A stretch of DNA of 5,369 nt from Gemmatimonadota bacterium (GTDB lineage Bacteria; Gemmatimonadota; Gemmatimonadetes; Gemmatimonadales; GWC2-71-9): NCBI GenBank assembly GCA_003220985.1, contig QHTY01000193.1:1-5369 (forward strand), written 5' to 3'. Shown here piece by piece: positions 1 through 4,887 of this stretch. The notes under the pieces were generated by a model. It ran no database searches, was not told where the DNA came from, and worked only from the letters and a program-made list of their open reading frames with translations. A program made the translations under genes and the position numbers. Every line of letters starts with the position of its first letter. Position 1 is the first letter of the stretch.

Positions 1-1140
1 GACCCCGACGTTCTTTTCCGACGGGAGAATCGGCTGTTGCGCGAATACATCACGCAACGAAAGGATTCGCGGGGCTACTTCGCGGAACTCGAACCCGTGT
101 GGGCGCGGGCCGAGCCAAGCGGCGCCCGCATTCTCTGGCTATTCGCCCAGAACGCCCTCGGACAAGCAAGAGCGGCAAACGACACGGCTGCGTTGCGAAT
201 CTGGATTCCACGTGTCCGCCGAGTGCAGCGCCGGGAACCCGTTATGGCCGCGTACTACGGGAAATGGCTTCTCCAGTACCCGACCCTCCGGCGCGTTGGT
301 ATGGAGTGGCTGCGGGACGAAGCTCGTCTGCTCGCGCAGGGGCCCGATGCGTATCGTCCCCTGACCGCGAATACCGCAGAGCAACGCGTCACCAACCGCG
401 GCGCGGCGCAACCAATTCTCGCCGAGCTGGCGAACGCCCTCATCGAAGACGGCGACACAGCCGGTGGACTGGACACACTGCGGCTCGCGGCCTCCTATGG
501 TTGGAGCCCCGTAGTGTTCCGCCGCGTGGCAGAGACCTGGGCCGCCCTGGGGGACACGACGCAGTCACTGAGGACATATGCGAAGGTCGCAGCCGACCCC
601 GGCTCGGCTCCGGGGTTCGGGGACTCGATTCGCGCGGTCACCGCTCCCCATTTGTCGAACACGCGGTGGAACTCGTGGTTGAGCGACGCAAAGGGAGACA
701 TGCGCGCCGCCGTCCTCGAAAGTGCGGCGCCTCGTTCTCTCAACGGCCCCACGCGCCTGCTCTCGAGCACTGGGGAAACCCGTCGCCTGAACGATCTCAC
801 GCAAGGCCACGTCACGGTCGTGGCTTTTTGGTCGCCGTCTTGCTGGTTCTCCGTGAATGACCTGGGCGCTCTCCAGAGTATCGCCAATCAGTTCTCGAGT
901 TCCGGCGCCAGGGTTGTCGCGATCGTGGACCACCCGTTTTCGGACGAGCTGCGTCGGATTCTGAAAGAAAAGCACGCGGAAGACTTGCCGGTATTCTACG
1001 ATTACCGGAGCGACACCAAGCGAGCGTTCGTCACCTTCGCCTGGCCCGATTACTATGTCCTGGACGCAACCGGTAAAGTGGTTTTCTCACACAGCAAGCT
1101 CGACGCGATTCCTCGACAGATCGCCGCGTTGCTGCCATGA
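1..1140 (+). CDS. Helical-repeat protein with C-terminal thioredoxin-like domain (CxxS), 5'-truncated
   Basis: The reading frame is open from base 1 and stops at 1138-1140, so 379 codons are visible and the true start lies upstream; the TTG at 37 is only an internal codon. Residues (numbered from base 1) about 1-240 are rich in alternating amphipathic helices resembling TPR or alpha-solenoid repeats, for example ELANALIEDGDTAGGLDTL near 142-160. Residues about 254-379 form a TlpA/AhpC-type thioredoxin fold: a VVAFW strand, the active-site loop, a VVAIVD strand, and a cis-proline loop WPDYYVLD (Pro349) followed by a GKVVFSH hairpin. Where the family normally has WCxxC, this protein has SCWFS: the nucleophilic Cys281 is kept but the resolving cysteine is Ser284. 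It is therefore unlikely to be a normal disulfide reductase; it may be a mixed-disulfide former, a peroxidase-like variant, or a structural domain. No cytochrome-maturation gene lies nearby to suggest a partner. The missing N-terminus may hold a signal peptide. Confidence 0.85.
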   Translation, partial: DPDVLFRRENRLLREYITQRKDSRGYFAELEPVWARAEPSGARILWLFAQNALGQARAANDTAALRIWIPRVRRVQRREPVMAAYYGKWLLQYPTLRRVGMEWLRDEARLLAQGPDAYRPLTANTAEQRVTNRGAAQPILAELANALIEDGDTAGGLDTLRLAASYGWSPVVFRRVAETWAALGDTTQSLRTYAKVAADPGSAPGFGDSIRAVTAPHLSNTRWNSWLSDAKGDMRAAVLESAAPRSLNGPTRLLSSTGETRRLNDLTQGHVTVVAFWSPSCWFSVNDLGALQSIANQFSSSGARVVAIVDHPFSDELRRILKEKHAEDLPVFYDYRSDTKRAFVTFAWPDYYVLDATGKVVFSHSKLDAIPRQIAALLP

Positions 1141-1146
1141 AAACAA

Positions 1147-1172
1147 GCGGAGCCTCCATGTGGAGGCCCCGC
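1147..1172. terminator. Bidirectional terminator-like hairpin between convergent genes
   Basis: GCGG-A-GCCTCC (1147-1157) pairs with GGAGGC-C-CCGC (1162-1172) around a 4-nt loop, giving ten GC-rich pairs with a single A-C mismatch. It begins seven bases after the stop codon at 1140. Read on the minus strand, the stem is followed by TTGTTTTCA, a reasonable U-tract for the incoming amidohydrolase transcript. Read on the plus strand, the tail TCGTTCAT is T-poor, so plus-strand termination may be weaker. Position and structure fit an intrinsic terminator shared by two convergent genes. Confidence 0.6.
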
Positions 1173-1180
1173 TCGTTCAT

Positions 1181-1257
1181 CCGTGGGTTTGGACAACCCA
1201 TCCGGCCGCTACCCGTAGCGGTATTCTGCCTGGTGGGCTTTCCCGTTGCCCCACGGC
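1181..1257. other. Cluster of further hairpins in the convergent intergenic gap
   Basis: The 168-bp gap 1141-1308 has no convincing gene. Besides the terminator it contains a stem TGGGTT/AACCCA (1184-1189 with 1195-1200, 5-nt loop), a stem CCGCTA/TAGCGG (1206-1211 with 1216-1221, 4-nt loop) and a stem GTGGG/CCCAC (1233-1237 with 1250-1254). An 11-bp inverted repeat also pairs 1181-1191 with 1312-1322, enclosing the whole block and the last codons of the amidohydrolase gene. The structures are seen directly. Their role is unknown: mRNA 3'-end protection, backup termination, or an unrecognised structured RNA. I could not match it to tRNA, SRP RNA, 6S RNA, tmRNA or RNase P RNA. Confidence 0.4.
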
Positions 1258-1308
1258 GGCGCGGCACAACGACGAACACCGAGGTCGCTATCCCCGCGTC
1301 GCGCGCCG

Positions 1309-2646
1309 CTACAAACCCACGGCGCGGCGGAGGCGACGAGCTTGAGTGTTGGCGGCACGACGAATCTCCCCGACATCAGCCGTTTTCAACTCTCCGTCTT
1401 GCACCACGATCCGCCCGTCCACAATCACGTGACGCACGTCGCCGGCCCGCGCGCTGTACACGATCCGGGAGATGAGGTCAGCGTCGTCGGGTTGCGCGTG
1501 AGGGCCGCTGAGATCGAGCGCGATCAGATCCGCGCATTTGCCGACCTCGATCGAGCCGATCTCCGCTTCGAGTCCCAAGGCCCGTGCTCCGCCTAGAGTG
1601 GCCAGCTCCAGGGCTTGCCCGGCCGGCAGCGCGTCCGGTCCGAGCCGCGGCTTCTGAATCAGGGCGGCCAACCGCATCTCGGCGAAGGCGTCGAGGCGAT
1701 TGTTGCACGGCGCTCCGTCGGCGCCGATGCCGACCCGGCATCCGGCGGCCAGCATCTCGGGGATCGGGGCGATCCCGCTGCCGAGCTTGAGGTTCGAGCT
1801 GGGACAATGCACGACGTTCGTCCCCTGCCGCGCCAACCGCTCGATGCCGTCCTTATCCACCCACACGCAATGCGCCAGCGCCGCACGCGGCCCCGAGATC
1901 CCGACCGTATCGAGATACGCGATCTCGTCGTGGCCCGTCCCGCGCCTGACCGTATCCAGCTCGAGCGGCGTTTCCGCCGCATGCGTGTGAATCGTCGCGC
2001 CGCTGTGCTCCGCGAGATCGCTCACCGCGCGGAGCAGTGGCCCCGTGCAGCTGGGCGCGAAGCGCGGGGCGAAGCAGTAGCGCAACCGTCCGCCCGCGGC
2101 GCCATGCCAGCGCGCGCACAGGTCCGAGCTTTCGGTGAGCGCCTTGTCCGTCGTTTCGCGTAAGCGCGGCGGATTGGTCGGCGCATCCATGAGACACTTT
2201 CCCACGGTAGCGCGGATGCCGATGGATTCGAGCGCCTCGAACGCGGTGCCCGTGTGGCGCACGGTCTCCATGTCGAGGATCGCCGTCGTGCCGCCGAGCA
2301 GCAGCTCGGCGGCGCCGAGCATCGCCGACCAGAACACGGTCTCCTCGGTGTGCGCCGCCTCGAGCGGCCAGATGCGGCGGCTGAGCCACTGCTCGAGCCG
2401 CAGCTCGTCCGCCAGCCCGCGAAACAGCGTCTGACACAGATGGATGTGCGCTTGCACCAAACCAGGAAGGACGATTAAGCCACTGCAATCGATCGTCGTG
2501 GGTTTCGACCGTCCGGCCGTCCGACCGTCCGACCGTCCGACGTTTTTGATCCGCCCGTCCTGCACCAACACATCCCCATCCACAATGCGGCGGGAGTTGT
2601 CCATGGTGACCAGCCGCCCGCCGCGGAGCAGCAGCGATTTGGTCAA
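1309..2646 (-). CDS. dadD: 5'-deoxyadenosine deaminase-type amidohydrolase (TRZ/ATZ, COG0402 family)
   Basis: A 445-residue metal-dependent hydrolase of normal family length. It is expected to deaminate 5'-deoxyadenosine to 5'-deoxyinosine in the cytoplasm, possibly also 5'-methylthioadenosine or S-adenosylhomocysteine. An N-terminal beta-sandwich (RGGRLVTMD) leads to PGLVQAHIHLCQTLFRGLAD, with metal ligands His67 and His69; then HTHAAET (His222 ligand, Glu225 catalytic), AHC (His259), HCPSSNLKLGSGIAP (280-294) and GADGAPCNN with Asp310 as the last ligand. All expected catalytic residues are present. Closely similar proteins were long labelled N-ethylammeline chlorohydrolase. The TTG start at 2646 is chosen because residues 1-14 match the family's first strand; an ATG at residue 15 would remove it. 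The TTG overlaps the TGA of the upstream lipoprotein gene and has no clear Shine-Dalgarno, suggesting coupled translation. A GC-rich octamer repeat encodes residues about 37-47, in a surface loop. The family is very likely; the exact substrate is inferred from recalled similarity. Confidence 0.9.
   Translation of the reverse strand: MTKSLLLRGGRLVTMDNSRRIVDGDVLVQDGRIKNVGRSDGRTAGRSKPTTIDCSGLIVLPGLVQAHIHLCQTLFRGLADELRLEQWLSRRIWPLEAAHTEETVFWSAMLGAAELLLGGTTAILDMETVRHTGTAFEALESIGIRATVGKCLMDAPTNPPRLRETTDKALTESSDLCARWHGAAGGRLRYCFAPRFAPSCTGPLLRAVSDLAEHSGATIHTHAAETPLELDTVRRGTGHDEIAYLDTVGISGPRAALAHCVWVDKDGIERLARQGTNVVHCPSSNLKLGSGIAPIPEMLAAGCRVGIGADGAPCNNRLDAFAEMRLAALIQKPRLGPDALPAGQALELATLGGARALGLEAEIGSIEVGKCADLIALDLSGPHAQPDDADLISRIVYSARAGDVRHVIVDGRIVVQDGELKTADVGEIRRAANTQARRLRRAVGL
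2507..2542. repeat. Octamer tandem repeat (GACCGTCC)n inside the deaminase gene
   Basis: Four consecutive 8-bp units are visible: GACCGTCC at 2507-2514, GGCCGTCC at 2515-2522 (one mismatch), GACCGTCC at 2523-2530 and 2531-2538, then a partial unit GAC. On the coding strand the unit is GGACGGTC, and the repeat encodes about residues 37-47 of the amidohydrolase, a loop rich in Gly, Arg, Ser and Asp between the VG and TIDCSG strands. Eight is not a multiple of three, so gain or loss of one unit would shift the frame, while three units (24 bp) would add or remove eight residues. It may be a slippage-prone microsatellite or a dispersed repeat that landed in a tolerant loop. Confidence 0.9.
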
Positions 2647-3164
2647 GTCGAGATCCGCGGCCTCGCGTCGGCGCTATCGGAGGGCGGCAGATCGAAGTAG
2701 GCCTCGACCTCGTCGAGCAGCTCATCGTCCGCGTAGAGCCCCGCGAGAATGCGCTCGGCGCTGCCCGGTTCCACGAGGACGTACCCGAATGGGTAGTCCA
2801 CGCCGGTCAACAGAATCATGCGGCGCTGGCGGTTGGGCAGGGCGACGTAAATCGTGTCGGAGTTGGTCGGGACGAGCTTGATGTTGTGCCGTGACAGCGT
2901 CGGCTGGATCCCCTCGGTGGTGGAATTGAGCTCGTCCAGCGCCTCGGCTTGATCGTCCGCTGAGAACGTGTCCGCCGCCGCGAGCCAGAACACGACCACC
3001 GTTGGCTCTGTGATCACGCGCGGCGTGAGCAGCGAGCTGTCCGCGGAATCGCGTGGCGTCACGTCGGCAAAACTCAGCGTGTCGGTGTTGCCAGTCGTGA
3101 CGGCCGCTTGTTGCGAACGGCAGGACACGAGAGCGGCGATGACGAAGAGCGTTGCTACGCGCAT
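2643..3164 (-). CDS. Small lipoprotein with cysteine-less thioredoxin-like fold
   Basis: 173 residues. MRVATLFVIAALVSC is a short signal peptide ending in the lipobox LVSC, so Cys15 is the likely lipidated first residue and the protein would be membrane-anchored outside the cytoplasm. After a Ser/Thr/Asp-rich linker (about 16-50), residues 53-160 look like a thioredoxin fold: strand TVVVFWLAAADT, helix, strand IKLVPTNSD, then DYPFGYVLVEPGSAERIL with a cis-proline-like Pro125, and a final helix. The redox WCxxC site is replaced by WLAAA, so no disulfide chemistry is expected. The ATG at 3164 is chosen because it starts exactly at the signal peptide; longer in-frame versions up to 3416 would overlap the divergent cytochrome gene and lack a signal sequence at their start. 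The stop overlaps the start of the deaminase gene (TTGA), so the two are probably one operon, though a functional link is not obvious. Lipoprotein status is fairly secure; the fold is inferred from the strand pattern. Confidence 0.78.
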   Translation of the reverse strand: MRVATLFVIAALVSCRSQQAAVTTGNTDTLSFADVTPRDSADSSLLTPRVITEPTVVVFWLAAADTFSADDQAEALDELNSTTEGIQPTLSRHNIKLVPTNSDTIYVALPNRQRRMILLTGVDYPFGYVLVEPGSAERILAGLYADDELLDEVEAYFDLPPSDSADARPRIST

Positions 3165-3179
3165 GGCACGGAATATACT
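3152..3179 (+). promoter_or_regulatory. Promoter for cytochrome b gene, likely leaderless
   Basis: A -35-like TTGCTA (3152-3157, four of six consensus bases) is followed after 16 bp by a -10-like TATACT (3174-3179, five of six). The distance from the -10 to the ATG at 3186 is six bases, so transcription would start at or beside the A of the start codon. No Shine-Dalgarno is present upstream of that ATG, which fits a leaderless mRNA. The -35 lies inside the first codons of the divergent lipoprotein gene. Confidence 0.55.
3172..3177 (-). promoter_or_regulatory. Overlapping minus-strand -10 box for the lipoprotein-deaminase operon
   Basis: On the minus strand the same AT-rich island reads TATATT (3177-3172), five of six bases of the -10 consensus. 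It ends seven bases before the ATG at 3164, again the leaderless distance, and no Shine-Dalgarno precedes that ATG. No good -35 appears 16-18 bp upstream; TTGACG at 3211-3206 is 28 bp away and too far for ordinary spacing. The only AT-rich stretch in the 21-bp gap thus has to serve both directions. Confidence 0.45.
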
Positions 3180-3185
3180 TAGCCC

Positions 3186-3860
3186 ATGACTCCGCCCGCC
3201 GCGCCCGTCAAACGGCACCACTGGATCGTGCGTGTGACCCACTGGCTGACGTTCGTGCTGCTCGCGGGCATGATCATGAGCGGGCTGCAGATCTACAGCG
3301 CGTACGCGCGCTTCGGGGAGCGCGGCGGCCCTTACTACATCAATGCCTTCGAGAACCGTGAATTCCCGAGGTGGAGCCGGCTGGGCGGCTGGCTCGCGGG
3401 GGCGTTGAACTGGCACTTCGCGCTGATGTGGCCGCTCATCGGCGCCGGCGTGTTGTACGTCTGCTATCTGGTCGCAAGCGGCGAGTGGCGGTCACTGCTG
3501 TTTCGCCCGCGGGACATTCGTGGCGCGATCGAGATGCAGAAGTACTATCTGCGGCTCCGCAAGGATCATCCGCCGCAGGGCAAGCACAATCCGCTCCAGA
3601 AGCTCGCGTACACGCTCATCGTTCTGCTCGGGGTGCTGTCGGTCCTCACGGGATTCGCGATCTACAAGCCGACGCAATTCTCCTGGCTCACTGCGCTGTT
3701 CGGCGGATTTCAGGCGGCGCGCTACTGGCATTTCTGGGCGGTGTGGATCTTCACGGCGTTCCTCGTCGTGCACGTGATTCTGGTGTTTGTGGTGGACCCC
3801 GCGTCGCTGCGCGCGATGATTTCCGGTTGGTATCGAGGGCGGTTTCCGTCTCGTGATTGA
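3186..3860 (+). CDS. Cytochrome b561-type di-heme membrane subunit
   Basis: 224 residues with four predicted membrane helices: about 15-38, 74-96, 138-159 and 181-204. This matches the bacterial cytochrome b561 / Ni-hydrogenase b-type cytochrome family (PF01292; COG4117-like). Candidate heme ligands are His19 (RVTHWL) in helix 1, His77 (NWHFALMWP) in helix 2, and His182 and His196 (WHFWAVW, VVHVIL) in helix 4, enough for two b hemes. A long loop (about 97-137) with many Arg/Lys and the motif QKYYLRLRKDHPPQGKHNPLQKL faces the cytoplasm and is typical of the family. The protein should exchange electrons between membrane quinone and the molybdoenzyme encoded next, whose GTG start overlaps this gene by 8 bp. 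Start at the ATG 3186 keeps a short basic N-terminus just before helix 1. The transcript is probably leaderless. Confidence 0.9.
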   Translation: MTPPAAPVKRHHWIVRVTHWLTFVLLAGMIMSGLQIYSAYARFGERGGPYYINAFENREFPRWSRLGGWLAGALNWHFALMWPLIGAGVLYVCYLVASGEWRSLLFRPRDIRGAIEMQKYYLRLRKDHPPQGKHNPLQKLAYTLIVLLGVLSVLTGFAIYKPTQFSWLTALFGGFQAARYWHFWAVWIFTAFLVVHVILVFVVDPASLRAMISGWYRGRFPSRD

Positions 3861-4557
3861 CCGGCGCGCGTTCCTCCGCCTGTCAGCCGTCGCCGGTCCG
3901 GCGTCGGTCGCGGCCGCCTGCGGCTGGGACGGCGGCAACGCGGTGCGTCCCCTGTTGCTCGACGTCAGTCGATTGAACGACTGGGTGGGCGAGAAGATCC
4001 TGTTCTCCAAGCACCGGCTGGCTCCGCAGTACGACATCTCCCAGCGCACCGCGCGACTGCCGACTTATTTCATTTCGCCGATGATCCCGATGCTGCAGGA
4101 CCCCACGGCCTGGCGGTTACAGGTCGGCGGCTTGGTGCGCGAGCCGCTGGCGTTGTCGATCGACGATCTGCAGGCGATGCCACGCACGACGTACACCGTC
4201 AAGCACCATTGCGTGGAGGGATGGAGCGCGATCGCGACCTGGCACGGCGCCCAAGTCTCGGCCGTTGCCGAGCGCTGCGGCATGCTCCCGCAAGCCCGCT
4301 ATATCCGCTTCGACTCGTTTGACTCTGGCTACTCGAATGGTTGGGATCTCGCGAGTGCGATGCACCCGCAGACCATTCTCGCCTACGGTATGAACGACAA
4401 TCCCCTTTCGCCTCCGCACGGCGCGCCGCTGCGGTTGTATTCCCCCACCAAACTCGGCTACAAGATGACCAAGTATCTCGTTTCGATGACCTTCACGGCC
4501 GAGCGACCGGGCGGGTATTGGGAGGATCAGGGCTATCCGTGGTTTGCGGGGGTGTGA
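3853..4557 (+). CDS. Molybdopterin-dependent oxidoreductase, sulfite-oxidase fold, Tat-exported
   Basis: 234 residues of the oxidoreductase molybdopterin-binding family (PF00174), the fold of MsrP/YedY and sulfite oxidase. The N-terminus MIDRRAFLRLSAVAG carries a twin-arginine export motif (RRAFLRL). AAAC at 20-23 could be a weak lipobox, making Cys23 a possible lipid anchor. The Mo ligand is Cys120 in HHCVEGWSAIATWHG, the CVEGWS signature of the family. The C-terminus GYKMTKYLVSMTFT...GYWEDQGYPWFAG is also typical. There is no C-terminal immunoglobulin-like dimerisation domain, so it is a short, YedY-like form. The GTG at 3853 is chosen because it directly precedes the Tat motif; it overlaps the cytochrome gene by 8 bp, implying coupled translation and a complex of the two products at the periplasmic face of the membrane. 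The substrate cannot be read from the sequence: methionine-sulfoxide, sulfite and other S- or N-oxides are all possible. The cytochrome partner is b561-type and not MsrQ, so I do not assign msrP. Confidence 0.9.
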   Translation: MIDRRAFLRLSAVAGPASVAAACGWDGGNAVRPLLLDVSRLNDWVGEKILFSKHRLAPQYDISQRTARLPTYFISPMIPMLQDPTAWRLQVGGLVREPLALSIDDLQAMPRTTYTVKHHCVEGWSAIATWHGAQVSAVAERCGMLPQARYIRFDSFDSGYSNGWDLASAMHPQTILAYGMNDNPLSPPHGAPLRLYSPTKLGYKMTKYLVSMTFTAERPGGYWEDQGYPWFAGV

Positions 4558-4562
4558 CGCGC

Positions 4563-4574
4563 GCTTCATGAAGC
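4563..4574. other. 12-bp perfect palindrome between molybdoenzyme and small membrane gene
   Basis: GCTTCATGAAGC reads the same on both strands and lies six bases after the molybdoenzyme stop codon, within a 48-bp gap. It could be an operator half of a regulator site or a short weak hairpin. It has no T-tract, so it is not a convincing terminator. A single copy is visible in the window and its significance is uncertain. Confidence 0.3.
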
Positions 4575-4605
4575 ATCGAACGACCGTTAGCTAGAGAGCG
4601 AAATC

Positions 4606-4761
4606 ATGAGACTCACGAGAAATCTCGGTATGCTGCTACTGGGCGTCTGGCTCGCGCTACGAGGTCTTGAGGGACTGGTGGGGCTCAGCTTCAGAGGACT
4701 CGGGACTATAGAAGCCATCCTAGCTCTCGTCGCGGGGATCCTCATCATGGTCGGCCCGTAG
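4606..4761 (+). CDS. Small two-helix membrane protein, 51 aa
   Basis: ATG at 4606 to TAG at 4761 encodes 51 residues with two hydrophobic segments: about 7-28 (LGMLLLGVWLALRGLEGLVG) and 34-51 (TIEAILALVAGILIMVG), joined by a short SFRGLG turn, with a basic MRLTRN N-terminus. The pattern resembles a family of tiny conserved hypothetical membrane proteins in high-GC bacteria (leucine/glycine-rich, ending in an ILxxG segment); this is from recall, and their function is not known to me. A purine-rich AGAGAG (about 4594-4599) sits seven bases before the ATG and may act as a ribosome binding site. It lies 48 bp after the molybdoenzyme gene and could be cotranscribed with it. Its small size means it is easily missed by gene callers. 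Confidence 0.72.
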   Translation: MRLTRNLGMLLLGVWLALRGLEGLVGLSFRGLGTIEAILALVAGILIMVGP

Positions 4762-4796
4762 CTCGCCGCTGCAGGCCGGCGCCGGACGTGACCCGG

Positions 4797-4820
4797 GAGC
4801 CGTTGTGACCACCGCGGCTC
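4797..4820 (+). terminator. Weak terminator-like hairpin after the 51-aa gene
   Basis: GAGCCG (4797-4802) pairs with CGGCTC (4815-4820) around a 12-nt loop. Just upstream is a perfect 10-bp palindrome CCGGCGCCGG (4776-4785). Neither has a following T-run, so rho-independent termination is uncertain. The block may simply be structured spacer, but it separates the 51-aa gene from a promoter-like box downstream. Confidence 0.25.
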
Positions 4821-4829
4821 GCCTTGAGG

Positions 4830-4835
4830 TAGAAT
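4830..4835 (+). promoter_or_regulatory. Possible -10 box ahead of the PspB-like gene
   Basis: TAGAAT matches five of six bases of the -10 consensus and sits about 53 bp before the likely start of the PspB-like gene. The best -35 candidate, TTGTGA at 4803-4808, is 21 bp upstream, which is longer than ideal. The 123-bp gap here is the only sizeable break in the plus-strand run after 3186, so a secondary promoter is plausible but not proven. Confidence 0.3.
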
Positions 4836-4869
4836 TGAGTTTGTGACAGCCGCGAAGTCTCAGTTCTAA

Positions 4870-4876
4870 AGGAAGG
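4870..4876 (+). promoter_or_regulatory. Shine-Dalgarno for the PspB-like gene
   Basis: AGGAAGG is the clearest ribosome binding site in the window. It lies 8 nt before ATT at 4885 and 11 nt before CTG at 4888, the only possible initiation codons for the following membrane/coiled-coil gene. It directly follows the in-frame TAA at 4867-4869, so translation of that gene cannot begin further upstream. Confidence 0.65.
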
Positions 4877-4887
4877 AACGGCCAATT

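Noticed and set aside
1181..1322. Considered a known structured RNA (6S, SRP, RNase P, tmRNA) or a cobalamin riboswitch on either strand.
   Set aside because: None of the conserved core sequences of those RNAs could be aligned, and a riboswitch would have no gene to control between two convergent gene ends.
1137..1475. A plus-strand frame whose ATG overlaps the stop of the first gene (ATGA), suggesting a coupled downstream gene of 112 residues.
   Set aside because: It runs through the terminator hairpin and antisense into the well-supported deaminase, and its Arg/Pro-rich product looks like a GC-rich shadow frame with no recognisable fold.
2507..2542. Considered the short repeats as a CRISPR fragment.
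   Set aside because: Units are 8 bp, directly abutting with no spacers, and lie inside a coding sequence.
1309..2646. Triazine chlorohydrolase (TrzN/AtzA) function for the amidohydrolase.
   Set aside because: Its GADGAPCNN and HLCQTLFRGLAD motifs match the deoxyadenosine/SAH-type deaminase group; I recall a different sequence (GTTGSASND) in TrzN at the first of these sites.
1853..2725. A 290-residue minus-strand frame overlapping the deaminase.
   Set aside because: Arg/Ala-rich, no motifs, and the alternative frame has all catalytic residues of a known enzyme family; long shadow frames are common at this GC content.
3165..3416. An N-terminal extension of the minus-strand lipoprotein up to base 3416.
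   Set aside because: It would lie antisense to the secure cytochrome gene and would bury the signal peptide and lipobox in the middle of the protein; ATG 3164 fits exactly.
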